Source of the DNA: Limanda limanda
Taxonomy: Eukaryota > Chordata > Actinopteri > Pleuronectiformes > Pleuronectidae
Assembly (NCBI RefSeq): GCF_963576545.1
Contig: NC_083649.1
Location: forward strand, 11,171,646-11,235,645
Reading direction: 5' to 3'
Length of the DNA: 64,000 bases
The position numbers and the translations under genes are program-made. This document shows positions 58,299 through 64,000 of the stretch, one piece after another. The notes below the pieces were generated by a model. That model had not been told where the DNA came from, did not search any database, and worked only from the letters and a program-made list of their open reading frames with translations. Every line of letters begins with the position of its first letter. Position 1 is the first letter of the stretch.

Positions 58299-61210
58299 CT
58301 ACTTGTCTCCACAGTCGGAGCAGAGGATGTCTCGTCCCTTCATGACAAAGGGCTTGTTGGACAGACTGAGGGAGCATCTCTTACAGTTGAAGCAGTACTC
58401 GTGCCAGGAGCCGCCCTCGTAGTTCACAACGTTCACTCCTTTACCGAAACCTGGGAGAGGAGAGGAGAGTTTGTCTTTACCCATGTGCGCCATCTGCTGG
58501 TCTTTTGTTTCCTCACCTATCCATACTTGCTGTTTCGAGCTCAGAGAGTTTTAACTGTGATCAACACACATCTGCTTTTCCCACCTTCTATCTTATAAAA
58601 AAAGCCTGAACATACTCCAACCATCTCCTCCATGACTCACCTCCATCCAGCTCTACTAAAATCTCCACTTTAATAACAGTTATTCGAGAAATATCACATG
58701 TACATGTCCTATCATGTTTTGCATGATTATCTGTTACAGGTAAATATCCTTAAAGAGATATAATCTCCATTAACCTAATTAATCATATGCTGATTTTAAG
58801 GTACAACTCAATTAGCATCTCAGAATTTATTTCCACATCTTGTCTGTTTATATAGTGCAGCATTTTGTCTTTAGTTAAGTTGCACAATGTAAAAATAAGA
58901 GCTAATTTAAGTCACATTAAATTAGCTCTTATAAAACATTTCCACTTTTTTACATTACGAGCTGACACAGACGTCCACATTAGTTTGGTCTCTGTGATAC
59001 TGGAGTGTCTCATTTTAAAAGAAGCCACAGGTTTAATATCCTCTTTATTCAAAAGATCCAGCTCCTTCACTTCTTAAAGCAAAGGATCTTTTTGGGGGAG
59101 CGTTAGAAATGTTGGGAAAATTGGGAATGTTGGGTTGGTTGAAATCTTGTTAGCGGTGCCTCTTCCATATCTGTCTGCCCAATGTAAGGCGACCGGCAAC
59201 AGGAGACCTGGTGCAAAACCCTTAAACCCCTGGAACATGTGGCCACAGCAGAGATCTCTGGGAAATGTAGTCTCACAAACTGTTGATGGGCCATAATTTA
59301 GAAAACAGTGCACAAATGAGTTCTTGAAGAAAGCTCTTACCAAAAACTCGACTCAATAAATTAACATAACATGAAGAAAATGTATTTGGATGCAGTGTTA
59401 ATGAGAAAAATTCTGTTTATATTTTTGTATGTTGCATCGTACTCTTTGTGATAGAACGTTAGTTTACCAGTGATGGCGTTCTGGCAGCCGCTGCACTTCT
59501 TGGCCACAGAGTTCTTGTAGCAGTCGACACAGAACACCTGATCCTCGTGGTTGGTGAAACTCGTCCCTGCCAGAGGCTTGGAGCAGGAGCTGCACACGAA
59601 GCAGTGGCTGTGCCACGGCTGGTCCTGGTAGTTCACTCCTCCTGTGGCTATGGCCTGGAGACACATGGTGTAAAAGGAGTATTACCATTGACTATATACA
59701 ACAAATAATTATATCAGAATCCTCTTTTATGCAACGTTCAAGGCAACAGAAATATAATCTTCTTATAAAAACTGTTGATGCCATTCTCTTGAATTTTGTC
59801 TTCATGTTACCAGACTGTTCTCGTCTCTAAAAATCATGATCACATCCCTTTCAGGTTGTTCACGTTCCCTTTTTGGAGGAATGATGGAGGCTGATTTGTT
59901 CCCTGTCAGAAGGTCGATACCTTTTTGCAGCAGACGCAGTGTTTGGCGAACTTCTTGTCGTAGCAGGGGCTGCAGTAGACGTCACTTCCTTTGGAGAGGA
60001 AACTCTGCGAGCCGATTGGTCGTTTACAGTTGAAGCAGGTGAAGCATTCGTCGTGCCACGAGTTGCCTTTGTACTCCACACTCTCTGTGCCTGCAGGAGA
60101 ACAGAAGCAGGCGAGGAATCAGGACAAACTGCAGGTGGTCTGTGCGGTTAAATTCAATCTTGATCAAATCTGTGCAGGATTAAGAAGGTTTTGTTTTCGA
60201 CCCAGTCCATTTGTTTGTTGATTGGTTTGTTAGTTTGTCAACAGGATTACGCAGATACTACGGATTTCTACGAAAATTGGTGGAAAGATGGTAAATTGGC
60301 AAAGGAAGAACCCACAATATTTTTTTGGTGTGGATTTGGACCAGGAATTCTGATCCTGTTTGCTTTAACCTAACACAAGATAAGGTGTTTTTTAAATAGT
60401 CATTGATTCCTCCGAGAGGATATCAGGGACATGAATTAAAATACCAGCCATGCCCAAATAAGAATTCAGTGGATTTAAATTTGGTTTCATAAGGGGGCTG
60501 TTGGGTCTTATCTGAAATATGTGCTTTAGTTTCCCTTTTTTATTTTATTTTTTACAGAAATGTATTTATATCTATCATTTATGTTGCATCCATTGACTCC
60601 AAATCCTGAACAATGTGTACTTACAGCAAAAAGCTTTCCTGACATGCTTATGCACTTAAATGTTTTAATGGCTTTATTTTTCGATTTTCTTTTTGTAATT
60701 CCCAACTGGGTTTCCTCTATAATGACTCATCGGTTTTAAGGTTTTTTCCCCCACAGGTTCTTTGTTGTGTTCGGTCTCACCAGCCAGGATGGGTTTATAG
60801 CAGCAGTGGCAGCGCTGGGCGTCCTCTCTGGAGCAGCACTTTCCACACATGATGCGCTCGTCCTTGGTGCTGAAGGGCTCTTTAGCCAGAGGCTTGTAAC
60901 ACTTGGTACAGCGGAAACACTCCTCGTGCCAGTATTTGCCCTTATGGCTGAGCTCCTGGAGGAGGAAGAGATTGGAGGAAGGTGGAGGTTACTCTAGAGG
61001 TACGAGGAAAGAAAACACTTCATGACCCGATGAGAAATACTTGTCCCTTGTCACCTTGGTTTCCACAGAGATGGGTCGGTGGCACTGGGCGCAGGAGTTG
61101 GCGCAGAACTTGGTGTGGCAGCGGACACACACGGGCTTCCCCTCGCTGCGGACGAACCTCTTCCCCCCGAGGTCTTCCCGACAGTAGAAACAGTTGGAGC
61201 TGTCTGCCAT
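58299..61210 (-). CDS. fhl1: four and a half LIM domains protein 1, 5 coding exons, 279 aa
   Basis: Exons in transcript order are 61210-61055, 60955-60781, 60090-59921, 59654-59468 and 58450-58299 (840 nt with TAG), all GT-AG and in frame. The protein begins [20 protein letters not shown], a half LIM zinc finger, followed by four full LIM domains with regular C-x2-C...H-x2-C and C-x2-C...C-x2-C/D spacing: [39 protein letters not shown] and [13 protein letters not shown]. Length 279 equals that of vertebrate FHL proteins. The insert [15 protein letters not shown] before the last LIM is typical of FHL1, and the neighbour adgrg4 matches the human FHL1 locus. FHL1 is a muscle sarcomere and nuclear scaffold acting with titin, myosin-binding protein C and transcription factors. 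Which teleost copy (fhl1a or fhl1b) it is cannot be decided here. Confidence 0.93.
60205..60355 (-). repeat. dispersed repeat copy in fhl1 intron 2
   Basis: GTTAGTTTGTCAACAGGATT, ACGCAGATACTACGGATTTC, TACGAAAATTGGTGGAAAGA, GGCAAAGGAAGAACCCACAA and GGTGTGGATTTGGACCAGGA are the reverse complement of the family seen at 8780-8885 (GATCCAGATCTGCACCAAA ... ATGGAAATCTGTTCAGTAGT). It is a common fish element of unknown class, and no coding is visible. Confidence 0.6.
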
Positions 61211-61234
61211 GGCTGCACCGAGGGAGAGTCACAC
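61211..61234 (-). other. fhl1 5' untranslated part of the start exon
   Basis: The acceptor TTTGCTGCAG|GTGTGACTC puts the exon start at 61234, so 24 untranslated bases precede the ATG. At least one upstream non-coding exon must therefore exist. Confidence 0.6.
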
Positions 61235-62649
61235 CTGCAGCAAACAGAGATGGAGGAGGAGGAGGAGAGGGGAGGTCAAACTTGGCTCGTCGTAAAGTCT
61301 GCTGATGGAAACGAGGGAGAAGTTCAGTGTGTAAATATCACCTCATTGTTTTATTGGATTTGGATGAACCCTGTTTTTACTGTTAATTCTCTATTCTCAG
61401 TAACAGTCAGTGTTATTAGCAGTACAGTTATTTTAGCTCAAGGAGGAAACCTCAGCCCACCACAAGGGGGTGGTGTTGTTACATGTCCTGTAAGTGAGGA
61501 ATGAGCTGCTGATTGGAAGCCTCTCTTCTCTTGCTCTGACACTGAACTATTTGTAGAAACGCAGCAGCCAGTCGCACACGTCTGTGTTTGTGTGTCCACC
61601 TGTGTTTGCACTTTTGCGAAGCGTTTTATGTCAGATTGAAATCTTCATCTTTACCCTCCCCTCTTATCTCCTCCTGATAAAAGAGCTCATACATCTGATG
61701 ACATGGACAATAAAGAAGAATGAATTCAATCAAAGTATTTACTGAGCGGTGCCTGTCACTGGATCTAATCTAAACAGACTTATCTTATTTTATACTGATT
61801 CTTCTGAACTGTCTGGTATTATTTCTTCCTTGTAAAGCATTTTATAATACTGGACAGGTATTTATATATAAAGTTATTATTATCTAGTATCTTATCAATA
61901 TTATTAATGCTGTAAACTAGAGGAAACTGTATTTTGTCGAAAGAAACAAGTATTGTAGACATAAAATCATAAACAAGTCACAACTAGACAAATATCTGGT
62001 TAATTTCTTCTGAAAACCACATAAAAATGAATTAATAAAAAGAAATGCCTTAATTACTAGTTTTTGTTTTATGACTCTTTCCCATTGCATCTGGTTACAT
62101 GATATTCAGGCACAGCTTTAACAGTGAAAAGACCTATAGTGGTTTTCACAGGTCACCAGGACATTTTTAGGAATATTTGAATTGTATTTTCACCCTAATA
62201 TCAGCATCTGTCCCCAAAAGTCAAATATTGGTCAGGCTCTTATTTTTACATTGTGGAATTGGTCCCACATTGGTCTGAATACTTTCCCACCACTGTCCAA
62301 GTCCAGAGCTGTTTCAGTTCCAAAACTGGACAGAGGACCGAGCCCAATAGTTCATTGTGGTTCCAGACTTCCTTATGTAACTCATTCCCTCAATCTCCCT
62401 AAAATACATCACACATAAACTTCCTAAACATAGACCCAAAATCACCACGTTGACGACCATAACGCTGCTTTGATTACTGGGTCGGGGTTTCAGATGGTAA
62501 ATAAAACACGAGATGACAAAAAACACTGGGCTGCTCAGAGAAACGTGGAGGAAGAGATGGATACGCTCTGTTCACTCGGTTACTTCCCACATCACGTTCA
62601 CGCTGGCTGACCAGGAGGAATTCTCCCAAACTGCTGCGAGAGAGCTGAG

Positions 62650-62671
62650 GGTGTGTGTGTGTGTGTGTGTG
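62650..62671. repeat. (TG)n microsatellite upstream of fhl1
   Basis: Eleven TG units, about 100 bp from an opposed CA array. Confidence 0.8.
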
Positions 62672-62758
62672 TCCGTACAATGTGGTGAACACATGAAGGA
62701 ATGCCTGGTATGACTAATGTGGTGAGATCTGGAGCGTCGACAACCCCTTGACGGAGCC

Positions 62759-62760
<2 letters not shown>

Positions 62761-62799
<39 letters not shown>
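62761..62799. repeat. (CA)n microsatellite upstream of fhl1
   Basis: About 19 CA units, complementary to the TG tract at 62650. Confidence 0.9.
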
Positions 62800-62803
<4 letters not shown>

Positions 62804-63701
62804 CCTCATGCCTGCACCACTCCCTAGGAAACCACAAAGACCACAAACTACAGCGTTGGCCTCCTGGCTGGAACGGCATGTCAGCACAGATTCAGGAGGA
62901 AGTTCTGCTTCTGGCTCATATCGGACGGAGTTCGGGCTGCGTTCACTAACACTCACATTTTTCCTTTTCTTGTAACTTTCCTTGAGTCAGAGATGGGTCA
63001 GGGATTAGTTTTTAGGATGAATATTTATTTTCTCTTGGAAGCCTTCAACATAATTTGCTCTTTAGTTACAGGTGTACAGCTGTAGTTGTTGTCAGTCAGG
63101 TGATTAAACTTGACTGAATAGCACAGTGGCTGGACGTGGAGATACAATGTCCATCTTTATTTACAGTCAACGGTTTGTTAGCTTTGTGTTAGTATGTTAA
63201 TATTTGCGAGATGATGATTTATACGTCTGTACTAAAATGAATCATCTCCATCGCCGCCATGTGTAACTGCTGTGGTTAAAAATATATTTTGCAGCCTAAA
63301 TATTCATTATAATGAGACTTAAATTGAATGTAATTAAAAGTGTTCAATGAAAAAGATAAAAAGAACATTTTACTGCGATATTTACAGTTTCTTATGTGGT
63401 CAGGGAGAAACAAACTCATACCAGTGACTGACAGATTTGAACCTTTCAGCTTGTTATCCAGTTTGTTACTCTGCTGTTTGAGTTGTGGCTGAGGTTAAAG
63501 GTGCTACTGTTAATGAAGTTGATTGAATAACTTCTTTTGTGGTCCTGTCGCCCCAGCAGACAATAACGCTGCACGTCGTCCTGTCGGTGACCTGCTCACT
63601 CGTTACTTATTAAGGAAAAACCTTCGACTGGTTATTTGTTCACCGGGCGAGGTTACTCCTCCATCTCCGCTGGAAGACAGCCGGCCAAAGACGACACTCA
63701 C

Positions 63702-63760
63702 CTGGTATTTACCTGTTGTAATCTGTTTCCTGCTGCTCCTTCTTGCTCTGTTATATCCTG
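63702..63760 (-). promoter_or_regulatory. possible fhl1 untranslated first exon and TATA-like promoter
   Basis: On the minus strand a strong donor CAG|GTGAGT ends at 63702, and a TATAACA motif lies about 50 nt upstream (TTATA at 63751-63755 on the plus strand). It would splice to the fhl1 start exon at 61234. There is no transcript evidence, and other upstream exons outside the window are equally possible. Confidence 0.22.
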
Positions 63761-64000
63761 CCTCCCTCTGAACTCGGTGGAATATTCTGTTTGTTTTTCA
63801 TATAAGGCTGTAGGGCAGGCGGTATTGATGCTTGGCTAACAACATCGTGGAAATGTTATCTGATCTGAGACGCCGAACAATGGCTGACAGGAAGAGCCAG
63901 TGTCCACACAGGTTGGAGGAAAATAAATCAGGTTTGGCTGACGTCAGGCCGCCCGGAGCAAAGTGTTGCTGCAGGTCTTCTACTGTGTTTTTCCACAGTT

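Larger units (their letters stand above)
61240..63690. other. fhl1 upstream region
   Basis: No coding exon on either strand. It has two opposed dinucleotide tracts (62650-62671 and 62761-62799). It would be the intron between the fhl1 start exon and an untranslated first exon, or promoter DNA. Confidence 0.4.

Noticed and set aside
63523..63771. 82-codon plus-strand frame ending in a hydrophobic segment
   Set aside because: No family resemblance, no splice or start context. The Leu-rich end is the complement of a purine-rich stretch.

Overview
The window is nuclear DNA from a ray-finned fish, most likely a percomorph. The evidence is split genes with short GT-AG introns (about 80 bp to 1.9 kb), very dense CA/GT and CT/GA microsatellites, and many relics of dispersed repeats typical of teleost genomes. 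There are no operons, ribosome binding sites, CRISPR arrays or other prokaryotic features. All gene models below were assembled by hand from reading frame, splice sites and exon phase; no search was run.

Layout. Positions 1-32,200 form a gene-free half. It holds microsatellites, 3' ends of non-LTR retrotransposons, a tRNA-like SINE relic, several dispersed repeat families, and a few quiet non-repetitive stretches that could be conserved non-coding elements. Positions 32,250-40,806 (+) carry an adenosine-deaminase-domain-containing gene of the ADAD/TENR family, best matched to adad2. It has ten coding exons and 489 residues, and a complete 999-bp non-autonomous hAT element sits in its first coding intron. 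Positions 41,360-56,753 (-) carry a 31-exon adhesion GPCR of 1,334 residues, called adgrg4 (GPR112). Its order is signal peptide, pentraxin-like domain, two related exon modules flanking a Thr-rich exon, HormR, GAIN/GPS, 7TM and a cytoplasmic tail. Positions 57,849-61,234 (-) carry fhl1, five coding exons and 279 residues (four and a half LIM domains). Positions 61,235-64,000 lie upstream of fhl1 and may hold its untranslated first exon.

How the genes relate. The fhl1-adgrg4 neighbourhood matches human Xq26.3 and supports both names. adad2 and adgrg4 are convergent, with candidate poly(A) signals about 550 bp apart. The three genes are not one pathway: ADAD2 is a germ-cell pseudo-deaminase, ADGRG4 is a cell-surface receptor and FHL1 is a muscle LIM scaffold.

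Main points for a second look: the ADAD2 protein has lost every recognisable zinc and catalytic residue of the ADAR fold and shows no dsRNA-binding domain; the ADGRG4 ectodomain seems to contain an internal exon-module duplication with matching intron phases and has a very short mucin segment; two splice configurations in adgrg4 could give alternative products; and full CRE palindromes occur more often than expected. I did not find a convincing wholly new molecular system.
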